From NCBI GenBank assembly GCA_019843655.1, contig JACDQD010000010.1:1905637-1969636 (forward strand): DNA of 64,000 nucleotides, given 5' to 3'. Shown piece by piece: positions 12,321-24,076 of the stretch. The DNA is from Lethocerus indicus. Lineage: Eukaryota; Arthropoda; Insecta; Hemiptera; Belostomatidae. How positions within the stretch are numbered: position 1 is the first letter of the stretch; each line of letters starts with the position of its first letter. The notes under the pieces are model-generated. The model was not told the DNA's origin. It worked only from the letters and a program-made list of their open reading frames with translations, and did not search any database. The position numbers and the translations under genes were made by a program.

Positions 12321-12343
12321 CTGAAACAAAGAGAAACAAAAAG
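12315..12343 (-). other. Candidate recursive splice site (ratchet point) 1
   Basis: On the minus strand a 3' splice site with a strong pyrimidine tract (18 of the 20 bases before CAG are C or T) ends in TTTGTTTCAG at 12323-12321. It is joined with no exon between to GTAAGT at 12320-12315, a consensus 5' splice site. A possible branch point (TTAAC) lies about 25 nt upstream. The fused form (Y)nNCAG|GTAAGT is the established signature of ratchet points in long introns, where an intron is removed in steps and the 5' splice site is regenerated each time. AGGTAAGT alone is expected about twice by chance on both strands of 64 kb; the tract is what makes this site stand out. Not proven: no RNA evidence is available here. 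Confidence 0.6.
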
Positions 12344-12415
12344 TTAATTTAAACATCGAGATTTCATATAGGCATTACAAAAATTTTAACTTTCGTTACT
12401 CGGTCTCTTTTTACC

Positions 12416-12568
12416 ATGAAAACGTGGAAACTGAAGGTGTACCATCATTTTATGTTATTTACATTATTTGTTACGCTCAACATTGTGGAAGCTGAAGGTT
12501 GTCTTGTTGGATCAAAATACATCGTGATTGTTCAAAGATCACAGATTCGTGATTGTCATAAAGGTTAA
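12416..12568 (+). CDS. 50-codon open frame with a predicted signal peptide
   Basis: An ATG in fair context (TTACCATGA) opens a 50-residue frame ending in TAA. Residues 1-10 are basic and aromatic (MKTWKLKVYH), residues about 11-24 are a hydrophobic core (HFMLFTLFVTLNIV), and VEA-EG at 24-28 fits a signal peptidase site. The remaining roughly 24 residues contain two cysteines (29 and 47) and end in CHKG. That is the layout of a small secreted peptide or of a first exon. No family is recognised. The frame lies on the plus strand about 100 bp from ratchet point 1, and is short enough to occur by chance. A near-repeat (GTGGAARCTGAAGGT) occurs twice, 61 bp apart, in different frames. Confidence 0.2.
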   Translation: MKTWKLKVYHHFMLFTLFVTLNIVEAEGCLVGSKYIVIVQRSQIRDCHKG

Positions 12569-15229
12569 GCAGTTTGTTTAACGGGTCAGGGTTGCTGCCG
12601 AGTGTTTGTTTTATAAGGCCTGTTGTTTGAATATTTTCCTTTGTTTTTTTTTATACAACTAACTTTGAATAAAATACACAAATATTGCGTTCGTTAATAG
12701 CGTGAAACACAAACGATAGTGTAAAATTATTTCAATACGACAGAATCACGAGAAGAAACGCGGAAGGGAACTTGTAACTTTGTGAAAGTGGAACGAGGAG
12801 CTGTCGGAAATTAATATTCGGGGGGATGGGGGGGGCACAGTCTCGGAAGGAGGCGACAACAAGGCTCGGATGAATAAGGGAGGTAGGTAGAAAGGGGGAG
12901 GAAGGAACGTGGAAGGAAATCAATAGGCGAAGATACACAGGGGAGGAGCACGGGTGTTGATATGGAGAAGCCAAATTGGTCTGAGAGTCTCAAGTATGTT
13001 GCCAACTGCATTAAACGCTAATTCGATTTTGAGTTGTACAAACTACCGAACCAGCCCCCAAACTCAAGCACACGCACACGCACGCACGCATCCCTACTTT
13101 ACTTTATGCCTCGATTACTAGAAATTCCATTTTTTTTCAGAAAGTCCGCTAAGCGTTGGCAACATCTGGGCATGTTGCCCCCCCCCCCCTCTGAACTTGG
13201 CAAGGTGGCCACTCAACTCATCGACATTAGTGAACTTTCTGTCCGAAGGAATTTAAACGTCAGTTGAACTGTGTGAAATAAGAGGGGGAGAAAAATGTGA
13301 AATGTTCACTTCTGTTTGTCGGGCTCACAATTATATCAATAGTTCGTATAGGGTGGAAAGCGGTAAGTGCCATGTCAATTTAAGTTTGTTTTTTAAAATT
13401 CGGCTTTTACTATAAAAGGCTTCGTAATTGGGAACATGCGATATTTAACCCCTTGAATCTGTTCGCATTATTTCTTTTTTCATACTGACAAATTTCGATT
13501 TTGGCACTTTCACCCATTTCCACTTTTCAATTAAAAAATATCCAGGTACATTTTTTTTCGTCATGTATAGAACGGGATTAGAGTAGATTAGTAAAGAAAC
13601 TACCGAGCGTAATAATTATTTTTTGGTATAAATCAAGAATAAGGGGTAGTTAAGTATGGGGCCTAAATATAGGAATTGTTCTCGGGCCTTTGATATTTTG
13701 TTGTCGAAAATATGGCTCACACAAAGGTGCAAAACTTAATGACAAAATCGATAGGGAATAATTGGAATAAAAGCACGAGATACAGACATAACACTGTGTC
13801 TCGTTTTGTTTTGCGAAAAGACGAAATTCGCAATTTATTTCCATTTACGTATTTCAAGTTTCAACCGCCCCGGTCCGATCGATTCAATCAATTTTTATGG
13901 GCTCAATAAACGATATATTTCATAATTATAATTGAACTCCCCCATTAAAGACTAATTGCCCACTTTTTTTGTCCGGATCAATTTCTTGCTTCGAACTTTT
14001 CAAAGCGAGAAGTATAAAGTGAAGTAATTATAAATCGAACGGCCTCTCCGGATTACCGAAATAAAACAAGAACACAGTTGATGACAATGTAATCAAACCG
14101 GGCTGCTTTTAAATGCTTTTAAAGCTTCTGTGCGCCACACTGCAGTCTACTGGTTCGATTCCAGGGGACTAACTGTCTAATTATCAGATTAAAGATTCCT
14201 CTATTTATTTGTGTTCAATTAATTAATAATAATATTCTGCCCTCAAAATAGATTCATTACGTCACAAATCAATATTCAAAATATACAGAACAGTGTAAAA
14301 GGACTAGAAGAAGAAAACAGATGTTCAATTCCAGAAAAAAACAGGAGTCATTTTCATTTATAAAAAAACTGTACTCCTCATTTTGGTCAAATCGATCCCT
14401 GTAAAGTAATAAAGGTTGGCCTAGATGTCATCAATATTAATGATAGAGCCGGGTTCCACATTGTCATCGGCCACGTAATCACTTTTCCATTTCATTTTTT
14501 ATAGCCAGGAAAGACTGAAAAGCAGAACGACGGCGGGAGAGGGAGGCGGTGGGGGGAAGGGGCCAATAATAAATTCAGTCTGGAAAAGTGTATTAGCCCA
14601 GTGGGGGCGGTGTATTGGCGTAGACCGAGCGCCGATCGGGAAACGGGTCTTTTAATTCCCTTTCACTTGAACTTTTAAAAAAGTCCGACTAATTTGCCCG
14701 CCCGTGTACCACAGTGTGACGTGGCCTCCGTGTGTTAAGCTCTCCTCCTTATCTCCCGCGGGAGAGACATGACTCCTTTTGTGTCCTTCTAGCGGAGCTG
14801 AAAGAGCGAGGTGGAATTAGCATAGCCGCTGTTAAATGAGACGGCAACATGTTGCGACAGATTTCTACCGGCCGGACCATTATCTACCTCTTGGCATACG
14901 ATCCAATCCACTACTGTCAAACCTATATTCAAATTAGGCCCTACATTATATTCAAGACGCATTATAGTAATGGAAACCATTTCAATTCCAAGGCTTCTTA
15001 TGATTAAATTTTTTTTAATGCCAGATTCAAATATCTGTAAACTTGCTGAAAAGGTTCTGTCCTTTCTTCTAACATAAGCATTATATTCTATGTATAATCA
15101 TTTATACCCGGGTACAGTTTCCGTATAATAATGTTATAATGGCGGAAATTATTACCTCAGCAATATCAGTTTTCAGGTACTTAATAAATTACAGGTAAAC
15201 GTGAGTTTACCCTTAACAAGTGTAAAAGT
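12569..15229. other. Non-coding, nothing recognised
   Basis: Unique, AT-leaning sequence with one 12-C run (13178-13189) and a B-box-like fragment near 14152. No exon signals that I can support. Confidence 0.5.
14125..14172 (+). repeat. B-box-like SINE fragment
   Basis: TGGTTCGATTCCAGGGG at 14151-14167 looks like a tRNA T-arm with its B box (GGTTCGATTCC). The preceding 30 bases do not contain a clear A box, so only the 3' half of a tRNA-like head may remain. Confidence 0.25.
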
Positions 15230-15598
15230 ATGAATTTATTGGCGAGGAGACACTATCGAGCCGAGCGCGGACTTAATAATAGCTTACCAGCGTTTTGTAT
15301 TGACGGAGGAAAATTGCGACATCTTGATTTAAATATAGTAATAATACAGGCGGGGGGGTGGAGGATGGTGTGGAGTGTAACACACAAGAAATTGCGTAAT
15401 CATTGTCATCGGGTTGCATCACTCGCCGCATTGTGCGAAGCTTTAGTCGATCACGTTTCTATTTATGCTACGACTACTTCGTCCGCTGAGCCGAACGTGC
15501 GCCGCGTTTCGATTCAGAAAAATTCAGAAATCGGCGCGAAATTCAGAAAATTTCTGCTTAATGGGATAAAATCGATTCGAGTTTGTCGCCAAGTTTGA
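15230..15598 (+). CDS. Unrecognised 122-codon open frame
   Basis: A frame of ordinary composition rich in Arg, His and Ile, with no recognisable domain. It sits just upstream of a minus-oriented copy of the dispersed module (15686-15712), so it could be decayed mobile-element sequence, though no element protein motif is present. Chance is the more likely explanation. Confidence 0.08.
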   Translation: MNLLARRHYRAERGLNNSLPAFCIDGGKLRHLDLNIVIIQAGGWRMVWSVTHKKLRNHCHRVASLAALCEALVDHVSIYATTTSSAEPNVRRVSIQKNSEIGAKFRKFLLNGIKSIRVCRQV

Positions 15599-15685
15599 GT
15601 ACTATGTAAGTAGTGGAAAAAAGGGTGTATCGCCAGACCGGTTTGCGATTCCGATTTTGTGCCTCCTTCGGTTTAAGTCAAACGG

Positions 15686-15712
15686 GTTTCTACTTCCCGC
15701 CATCGTCAGTAG
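15686..15712 (-). repeat. Dispersed 27-nt module, copy B
   Basis: On the minus strand the segment starts CTACTGACGATGG and ends GAAAC exactly 27 nt later, followed by CCGTTT. It shares GAYGGCGGGAAG with copy A. The start CTACTGA-GA-GG is shared with plus-strand copies E and H. Confidence 0.55.
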
Positions 15713-15900
15713 TATTACATCTGTTGATTCTCAAATCAATAGACCAATACGAATTTCATGGTATATCGTCCCCCAATGTTCCTGAATTTAAACAAAAATT
15801 AAAGTCGAAATTGCAATGATATTAACGTCATGTTTTAAATTTGTAATACCTGTTCGGGGGTCCGTAAGTGTTTGGAACATCGCGGTTCTGTTTCCACTCG

Positions 15901-15954
15901 CCGGTCTGGTCTTTTGCTAGACCGGTTTCGTCCGTTCATTGGCCGTCTGTCAGT
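15901..15954 (-). repeat. Dispersed module, copy C with 3' extension
   Basis: On the minus strand CTACTGACAGACGG is followed, with a 5-nt longer spacing (32 nt), by CGAAACCGGTCTAGC and then AAAAGACC. The extension CGAAACNGGTCTAG plus an A-rich GAC is shared with copies D and H, so the repeat unit extends beyond the 27-nt core. This copy lies only about 190 bp from copy B, in the same orientation. Confidence 0.55.
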
Positions 15955-16248
15955 AGGTCGGTGGGTCACTACGTCGGCACGTCGGTGCGCATCCTGTACG
16001 CACTGTCGCCGGTCCAGAGAGAATCGTTCGTAATAATAAAAAGCTTTCTTAATTTCTCTTCTAATACAACGGTAATATGAAAATATTCGAGCCGGCTTAC
16101 TCCTATTTAGCGGCGGCTAAGTAAATTGGGGCCAAACGTTAGTATGTCGCAATTCGGGCATTCGTATTCGGGACGACAGTTTCGTCAGTCGTGTGGCCAT
16201 TACGAAAATATTCGTCGGTACTCTAACAAATAGATAATGTGTATCTCC

Positions 16249-16274
16249 GTGTGTGTGTGTGTGTGTGTGTGTGT
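16249..16274 (+). repeat. (GT)13 microsatellite
   Basis: Thirteen GT units followed by a G-rich stretch. Confidence 0.95.
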
Positions 16275-16927
16275 CTGGTACAGGAGGGATGGAGGGAGGG
16301 GGTGAGGGGGAGAGCGCGTGTCGTCGGCGAGTCATCAATTATTTATTAGGCCGTGTCCCGCCCATTTTCAAATCGTCTCAGTTTACCGGCATTTCGCAAC
16401 CTATTACACACGCGGGCCCCGCGACCATAAATATTTATCTCTCTTTCTCTCCCTCTTTCTGTCTCCTGCGAATGGTAATTTTTGTATTAATGTTTAAAGA
16501 GCCAACCGGCCCAACTATCCCCCGCCCTCCACGGCCAGGTTCTAATGCCAGGCATTTTTTTTTTACCTTTCGGCTAATGTTAATATATTCGGGATAAGGT
16601 CGATTATAATTAAACGTTTCGAGGCGGAAACGGAGCTCTTCTGGGCCGAGCGGCGGCTAGTAATTAGGCGAATAATTTACGGGCCCGAAGAAAGGCGACA
16701 TGTACGAATTGATACCGCGAAACCGAGTTCGGAGATTTTCTTTCATATTTAGCCGTCCTTCCCAGCCATTATTTAATGGAGGGGAGAGAGTTGGCACGGC
16801 CGAGACACGTGCCCCTTATCCCCGCCCGACAGGTATTAAAATCCACAAAGTTCAACTATCGCCGTGTCCCTTTCACTTATTAAAGAATGTTTATTATTCG
16901 ACGCCGATTTAATTTAGAATAAATGCC

Positions 16928-16985
16928 AACGCTGTGGCTTAGTCGGCTGGACCATTCATACGGTGGAGGTTGCCCCGATTCGCCC
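16928..16985 (+). repeat. A-box-bearing tRNA-like fragment
   Basis: TGGCTTAGTCGG at 16935-16946 is an excellent A-box match, and a poorer B-box-like GATTCGCCC follows at the usual distance. It may be a decayed tRNA-derived SINE head; no intact tRNA is present. Confidence 0.3.
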
Positions 16986-17483
16986 TTTAGCGAATTAACT
17001 TGAACTCGAAGCAAAGGGGCAGCTCATAAATATCCGAAAGAAAACATTGTAGCAATGTTTAACACAATCATAAATAAAAATATCTTAGACGATGATCCGT
17101 AATGATATATTTTCTACCGTTTCTTGTTTTATTTGTCCGAAGGTTATAATACTTTTTGGTTTAGGATCAGCCGAGCGTACGTACGTATATAATATCTTAA
17201 ATGAGAAGGGGAGCGAAGGGCAATTACAGATTGGGTGCGTTGCAAAAGTTAATCGGTCGTGAGGTTTTTAGCGAAGTGAAACGAGAGGAAAAAAGTGTCC
17301 GTTGTGTTTGCCAGAAGTGGGCCGCATATAGCGAACAATCCGGCTGTTGGGAGGGGGCGTAGCTGGGGGGTTTAGCTAATAACCGAACCCGGTTAATGGG
17401 AGGACGGGGGGGAGGCCCGGATGAGGTGAACTTTTCACCAGCCCAATAGCCGCTCAACACAATAATATAGCCAGTTTACAAGA

Positions 17484-17520
17484 GGGAGGGAGGGAGGGAG
17501 GGAGGGCGGTGGGAGGGGGG
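17484..17520 (+). repeat. (GGGA)n tract, G-quadruplex-capable
   Basis: Six GGG runs separated by single A bases, then GGCGGTGGGA and a seven-G run. More than four G-triplets with one-base loops is the classical strong G-quadruplex pattern on the plus strand. Confidence 0.85.
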
Positions 17521-19983
17521 GTGTCAATATTTCAGTTGCGGTCTGACTGAGTCTCCCTCTTCAAAAGTTGAGGGAGAGTGGGAGGGGGTGCAATACGAGG
17601 GCAATTACAGGCCCTCTATTTCGTCGACGGGTCGAGTACCGCCCTTTCTCGATATAATAACAGAAATCGTTCAAGGAAGCGATGACTGGCGGGCGGGGCG
17701 GGGCGCGGGCGGACGGGGTTGGGGTTCTCCCCATGCAAAGTACGAGTTAGTACCGCAGTGGAGGGGTTATTCATTTGACTAATGCTTCTCTCGTTCTCCT
17801 CTCTCCTTTCTCTAAGCTTGAAATCTCGTGTTGCCACCACCGCCACCCCCTCCATCCCCGCCCACCTTAAAACCTGGCGTCCCTCCAGGTTCGACTTTCC
17901 CCACCCCCGCCGCCCCCTCAAAACCGGGGGATTCAATTAAGCCGCCGCCCCCGCGATAATTTTTTGTGCCGCCGCGAGCCCAAACTTCTGGCCGGGGCCG
18001 GGACCATGTTTTTCGGCCTCTGTTCCTGATGTTATATACCGCGGGGGGGAGGAGTCGAGCTGCCGCTAATGAAGCACGCATCACCGACACACTCGAGGCG
18101 ACTGTTTATACGCTCAAATTAACACGCGTCCCTAGACGGTTTTTGTTTTTCCAAACTATAGGCCGTGTGAAAAGAACTCGCCGCAAAGTCGCCTATACGC
18201 GAGCCGAATAGTCGGAACAGTTGAATGAATTAAGAGACGTAATGACCCATAAAAATACCAACTGCGATAGAATAAACTCGTGAAGTAATAATACCGCGTT
18301 CCTACCTAATCATAAGGACATGAACATAAAATTATGTTTATATTATGTAAGATATGGTTATCAGAAAAAAATAAATTTTAATCTAAGAAAATAAAAAAGT
18401 TTCATGTAGGGATAACAGTCATGATCCACCCCTTTCCACTTTCTGTTTTCAATATTTTGACACTGTTTGAAGGAAACATATATGTTACACATTTCAGTTT
18501 TGAAGAAATGGTGTAAACGAAAATTCTAATGGGCGGGTTTTTACGCCCGTACCGCGTGTACAGGAGACACAATTATAGAGATATAGAGAGAGAGTTCGAA
18601 TAAAAGAAATTGCGATACTTGTTATTGTAACGCAGTGACGGGGGGATTATTGGGGTGAGAGTGGGTGGAGGGAGGGGGGTGTCCCGAAATAATATTTTTT
18701 GCTTTCCAAAAGTTCAACCCCCTCCCCCTACCATCCCCCCTCCGGGGTTGGAATACGGCCGAAACGCTTTTTGCCGTGAGAACCCTCGCATGGAGAAGGC
18801 GGGAGGCGAACGGGGCCGTTTCTAATGAAGTACAGGGCCTCCGCTCACATTCATTACACGCCTACCGTGCCGGGGGCGAGCTAACGGGACCGGGAGCGCC
18901 AGAACAAAAAAATTACAACGGGGTGCGACACCGATATAATTCAGGTATAGCTTCGGGGCAAAGGGTTACGTGGTAGGGGCCGGGAGGACGGTCGAAAAAG
19001 GTCGCATGATCAAGATCTACGGGGGGGGGGGGGTTCGCTGAGAGACCAAATTGGAACGAGAATCGCAGGAACCCCCTCCACCCACTACAAATAACGCTCT
19101 ACTCTAATCCGATCCCCGAGCAGAAAACTTGGCAATATCCCCTCTCCTTTAATAAACTTAAATTTATGAATCTACAATTAAGCTATAACCGGGTTACATT
19201 TGGATTATTAGTCGGACCCACCACAGTCTGGTAGTAAATCTTGCCGTAAGAATAATATTTCTATAAACTGCGCCAGAAATAAAAAACTTTTAAAGTATAA
19301 ATAACACTTTTCATATAACAGTAGGGGAATAAGTTCCACTGAACCGACATTAGTCCCTGAAAAACTTGGATCCGCAACGAGAATCAACGGTTCGAAATCC
19401 CCCACCCCTCAAGCTACTGAACTAACACGGGTCGAGAGATTGTAACATGCAAATTATATAAAATAAATTATATACAAAAAACGCAAATAAGATTGCGAAA
19501 GCAATAAAAGGTGACGGACCACCGGTACCGCTAATGGGGAAACAGGTATTAAAGATAACAAAAGTTTCGAATTTCCACGAAAACGGTTCCCTCCGGTAAA
19601 TGACGGAATTTTTTAATGGCGTCTCGGAGATCCCCGAATCAGATAGTTAGCGGCGGTCCCTCCTTACAGCTCGAAATATCAACAACAAGATCGTTAATTA
19701 GATAGGGGAAGCGGCGAGGGGGATCAGATAACGGCGGATCGCAAGAATTCACCGACCCTATCGGCAATTTACCGCGGCCACCACTATCCTAGCGGCAATT
19801 TCGAGACCCCCCCCCCAACCTCCCCCGCAACCCTCTTATCGCACCTTTCAATGGTCCAGATCTGAGAAAGTGGGGGAGGGAAATTGTTACTACTTTCGGG
19901 TCACTTAAAGGGGGAGGCGCTGGGAGAGGGGAGGAGGGAAACCCTCAGAACGGAGCAAAACACAGACCAGTGTCCACTTCAGT

Positions 19984-20026
19984 GTCTTCGGCTAGACCGG
20001 TTTCGGCTCATCGCCATCGATAGCAG
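19984..20026 (-). repeat. Dispersed module, copy D with 3' extension
   Basis: On the minus strand CTGCTATCGATGG begins a 27-nt spacing that ends CCGAAAC. It continues as CGGTCTAGCCGAAGAC. The GAAACCGGTCTAGC string is identical to that of copy C, 4 kb away, and similar to copy H. Confidence 0.55.
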
Positions 20027-22174
20027 AATTTCGCCGGTAACAAAAGATGGGTAGAATAGATTCCCGGGGCGAGACCGACGCAAAGAATGAGCCCACGATT
20101 TAATAATAATTTATTTTATTCCATTTCCTTGACGAAACTGATTATTTTTACGTTATACATATCACAGTACTTTAACGATAAATCGCAAATTCCGACAAAT
20201 CGAAAATGGCGTTTTTGAATCGTTCGATAACGCTTTACGGCCCGGCGTGCTGCAGTGAAATGCGGCGCTCGAGAATACCGCCAGAAATGCAAAAACCCCA
20301 GTCCGAAACTATTTCAATAGGCCTAAATAAAAATGCTTTCCCGACGTTATTCCACTATGCTTCAAATCTGAAACATTTTTCCGCCTCTCGGCTCCGAATG
20401 GGGTTTTTTTTTAAACCCCCGTACCTGTTGTGGAGGGGGGCGCTCGGAAGTAAAATAGAATTACGATTGCGGAGGGATGAAGGGAGAGGGGGAGGGGCCC
20501 TATTGTTAATTTGCACGGGCAATTTCCAACAACAAGCCCCGGCTCATATAATAAAATATAGGGGGACGTGTGCACAATAAAATGCTGGTTTTTGTTTTGC
20601 AAAACGAAGCCCCGGGCCACCACTCACGGGAGGGGTGGTCCGTTGAACTGCTCGACCAGTAAAAAGAGGAATTTATTCGTGAGTAGCCCAAGTAATAATT
20701 GACGATCTAAGGGGGTTCGTTGGGATCGGGGGTAATGGAGACCCGCTCATCATAATGTTTCGAATATTGTTTAATTCATTTTATCTGCAACCCCCTACCA
20801 CCACCACTCATATATATCCGGCGGTGGAATTAAAACACGAGCTACGAGGACATTATATATTTAGATTTTTAATACAAAAGGCTTTCCGTAATTATTTGAA
20901 TTGTTTTAAATTGGAGGGGGGGGGGCGAATGCACGCCCGGTCAAAACTCTGTGAAAAAAGTTCCAACTCCCCTTTTAATAATTAAGGCACGATTTTACCG
21001 ATTCTGCGTTATTAGAACGGATGTTGTGTCAATACCCATTTATATGCCTTTAAAAATTCAGTTTCCGAGAACAAACATTCGAATTAAATAATTGTTTATG
21101 AATGAGACGAAATGAACGTTTTTTTCCCCCCGCTTTTGAGTCTAAAACAAACCCAATATAAAGCGCCTGTTGGTATCGAAGAATCGGGCTTATTGCTATT
21201 AGTAATCGCCGTACTATATGTAAGTATAGATAGGTTCATTCATTATGAACTGTTACCACGGTTACTCGATATTTAATTGTGTCCCAATAGGCGTGCGAAT
21301 ATCACCACCACATTCGACGTTATATATTATTCTTATTCGGAGAAGCAGCTATAACTTCTTGTCCGGCTTTTTATCCATTATATTTCTAATTGGTCAATAA
21401 AATACAGATCGTTTAATTCAGAGTAAACTCCGTATAATGAGACATATTTCTCATTTTTTTGGTCATTGTTTTATGTTGTGTGTGTCCTAGCTTTTCGTCC
21501 GCGGTCTCGCGTCAATACTGGGCGCCTCGGGACCACAAATTTAAGCGAGAATTCCAGTCGGGCCCTCTGGAAAAGTGTCTGGAGTGTTGAAAAAGGGATG
21601 ATGTTCGGACGTGAAATTGTTCCGCACGCAGAGTGGTGCAGTTAACATGAGCGGGGGGCGGGGGGGGGCTGAGTGAGAGAGACCTAATAGATGAATGAAA
21701 TTCTAATATGATTATGTGCCAAGTTTAGTGTATAAAAACGATGGTTGGTAAGACGGGACGACCCGGCCGGCTGCAATTTATATAATGTCTGAGGCGGGGC
21801 GGGCCAGTGCTCGCGTGATGCGAAACAAACACCGGCTCCTGCGAGATAACAGCCGACAACAACGGCACACCGCTAAGTAATATATAACTCCCCTTCGCCT
21901 AAGTATTATTTAAAACTACTTTGCTCGGAGTAAAGACCCGAGTTTCCTCCATTAGGCGGACCGGTTTAGTTTGTTCCGAATATTTTTGGCCGAATAAGAA
22001 AAGTAGAAAAAAGAAAAAAGATAAGGAGAGGCGGCATACGGAGCCCAAACTTTTTCCCCACGGACAAACCGTTCCAATTTACAATTCTAACATTTAAACG
22101 ATATCGCCGGAGATCTATTAGGCATTATAATTTTTATGCGCACAATTATGTAACCCGATACAGTAACTACGATC

Positions 22175-22199
22175 CAGTAATAATTTAATGTTATTACTG
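22175..22199. other. Inverted repeat of CAGTAATAA
   Basis: CAGTAATAA, a 7-nt loop, then TTATTACTG form a perfect 9-bp inverted repeat. Each arm carries a TAAT/ATTA homeodomain-type core, and AATTAAAT follows directly. It could be a paired transcription-factor site; as a structure alone it is near the chance level. Confidence 0.35.
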
Positions 22200-23764
22200 T
22201 AATTAAATCCACAAGGCTATAATAAGCCGATACTGGTAGTAGCAGTGTAAATAAGTAATAATATTCTCAACTTCAGGATCTAATACCTGCCTATATAAGG
22301 GTAAAAGTCGCGTGAACTAAATTATATTCATTTATGAAACTTGCGCTGGCTGTGCATAAAAAAAGGGGGGAAGGAATGCGGAGGTAATAATAATAAAGCC
22401 TATTTCAGACTATCGCGACCTCTCTCGGATTTTCAAAAATTGAAAATAATTTCTCGTCATAAACAATACAATTTAAGATTATCTATGGTAGGGCTAAATA
22501 TTACTCGGTATAGAAAGTAGGAATACTCACAAGGAGTGCAGCTCGGTTCAGGGACAACCCCCGTCTCCCGTAGGAAACCCATAAATCCGGCGTCTCATGT
22601 TTAACTTTTTGCATAAAAGTGATTTATTCAACGGCGCCCATAACGCAAAACCTGCACTACTTTCAGTCCGGGCCCCAACTTCACTGCAGTCAGCCCCAGT
22701 AACACTATAATGTCTAGAACTCAATTAGAGATGGATCATTTTTAGACATTTCTCTATTCAGCCTCCCAGAGGTTCTCCGGGTCTGGGATCGTCGATCCAC
22801 TACGCCGTTTCTGCCGTACAACATCGTATCTGTTTGTTCTGATTTACATTTTAATATCAATTATTTACTGGCTCTTCGGGAACAGTTTAAGCGCTCTAAA
22901 CAGTTCCAGGGGTGAAAAACCCTCGGTCCAAACCGTAAATCCTGCATTCCCAAGGGGTTTCATCCTCATCCATTATAAGAACTCGATTCTTCGTCATTCC
23001 ACATCATATTATAAGCATATATAGTTAAGTATACGTTAGTAGGCACGTATATTCAAATTCACAAATTATTCCCCGGACCCGGTCATCAGCGAGGTTCCAC
23101 TCTTCAATCGAGTGTTCCTAACCTCGCACTTATATTCATTACATCCGGGCGATTCGCCTCTTATATTCTGCGATCGGTCGATGAAAAGTTCTTTTCCGAG
23201 GGTACGACTTGAGGAAGAGTGTCGAAATATGTTGGCTAGAACTCAATACCGCGTAGGCATTTTTGTTGTTGTATGAGCCGCAAAACGGCTTGCCCATATT
23301 TGCGTTGGCCCACGTCGTTAAGGTTTATCGTACGGATGAACGCCAAGAAAACGCTAGTTCAGTGTTGAGAGCGTGAGGGGATAGGGATGAGGAGGGGGGG
23401 AGGGTGAGAGGGTGGGTGTTCATCCGCGCATATTGACGGATTTGTTGCGGGAGGCCGCTGTTCGTGGCGCGTACACGTGTGTTGTGGGCGCGAGTGTGTG
23501 TGCGTGGTTTATTAATTTTCCCCGCTGACGTTTCGGTCGGCAGTGGTGGTGATGGTGGTGGTGGTGGCTGGGACGAGTGAAGGGGAAGGGGCGGGAGCGG
23601 TAAGGGTTGTTTGTTGTACACTATGTCTCCTACCCGCCTCCCCCCGCCACAGACAATACTACACTAGCTGGCCTATGTATAATTCCCGCTTCGGGCTTCC
23701 CCCATTAGAGGGATTAGCTTCCTCTTCGGTGTCTTCGTGTGTCCCCGTGTACCGGGGCGCGGTA

Positions 23765-23788
23765 TGTGTGTGTGTGTGTGTGTGTGTG
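23765..23788 (+). repeat. (TG)12 microsatellite
   Basis: Uninterrupted TG array. Confidence 0.95.
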
Positions 23789-23895
23789 TCAGTGTGCCGA
23801 CGCGCGCACACCGGCACGTTGGCGGTGTTGTGGCGCCCAGCCAATCTGAGAATTGTCTGCCGAATTAATATTCGAGGCCGGAAATTGTACTTCGA

Positions 23896-23899
<4 letters not shown>

Positions 23900-23930
<31 letters not shown>
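23900..23930 (+). repeat. (TC)15 microsatellite
   Basis: First of two CT arrays in a 180-bp CT-rich segment that generates a spurious 179-codon frame. Confidence 0.95.
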
Positions 23931-23934
<4 letters not shown>

Positions 23935-24024
23935 CCCTCCCTCTCTCATCTCCCTCATTCCCTCACTGTCCCAGTTCTCCTGCACAGTCCCGTTTCCACC
24001 TACATACATCCCATCTGGGCGGGC

Positions 24025-24076
24025 CTCTCTCTCTCTCTCTCTCTCTCTCTCCTCACTCTCTCCCTCCCTCTCTCTC
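24025..24076 (+). repeat. (CT)n microsatellite
   Basis: Thirteen CT units followed by a CTC/CCCT-rich tail. Confidence 0.9.

Larger units (their letters stand above)
16990..23300. other. Non-coding, nothing recognised except listed repeats
   Basis: Unique sequence with G-rich patches (17400-17600, 17840-18060, 18610-18680, a 13-G run at 19021-19033). It holds module copy D and the CAGTAATAA inverted repeat. No gene supported. Confidence 0.5.

Noticed and set aside
19388..19428. Minus-strand TAGTTCAGTAGCTTGAG as a tRNA A box with a nearby T-arm
   Set aside because: The B-box-like element beside it is in the wrong orientation and has an extra base, so no tRNA-like head can be assembled.
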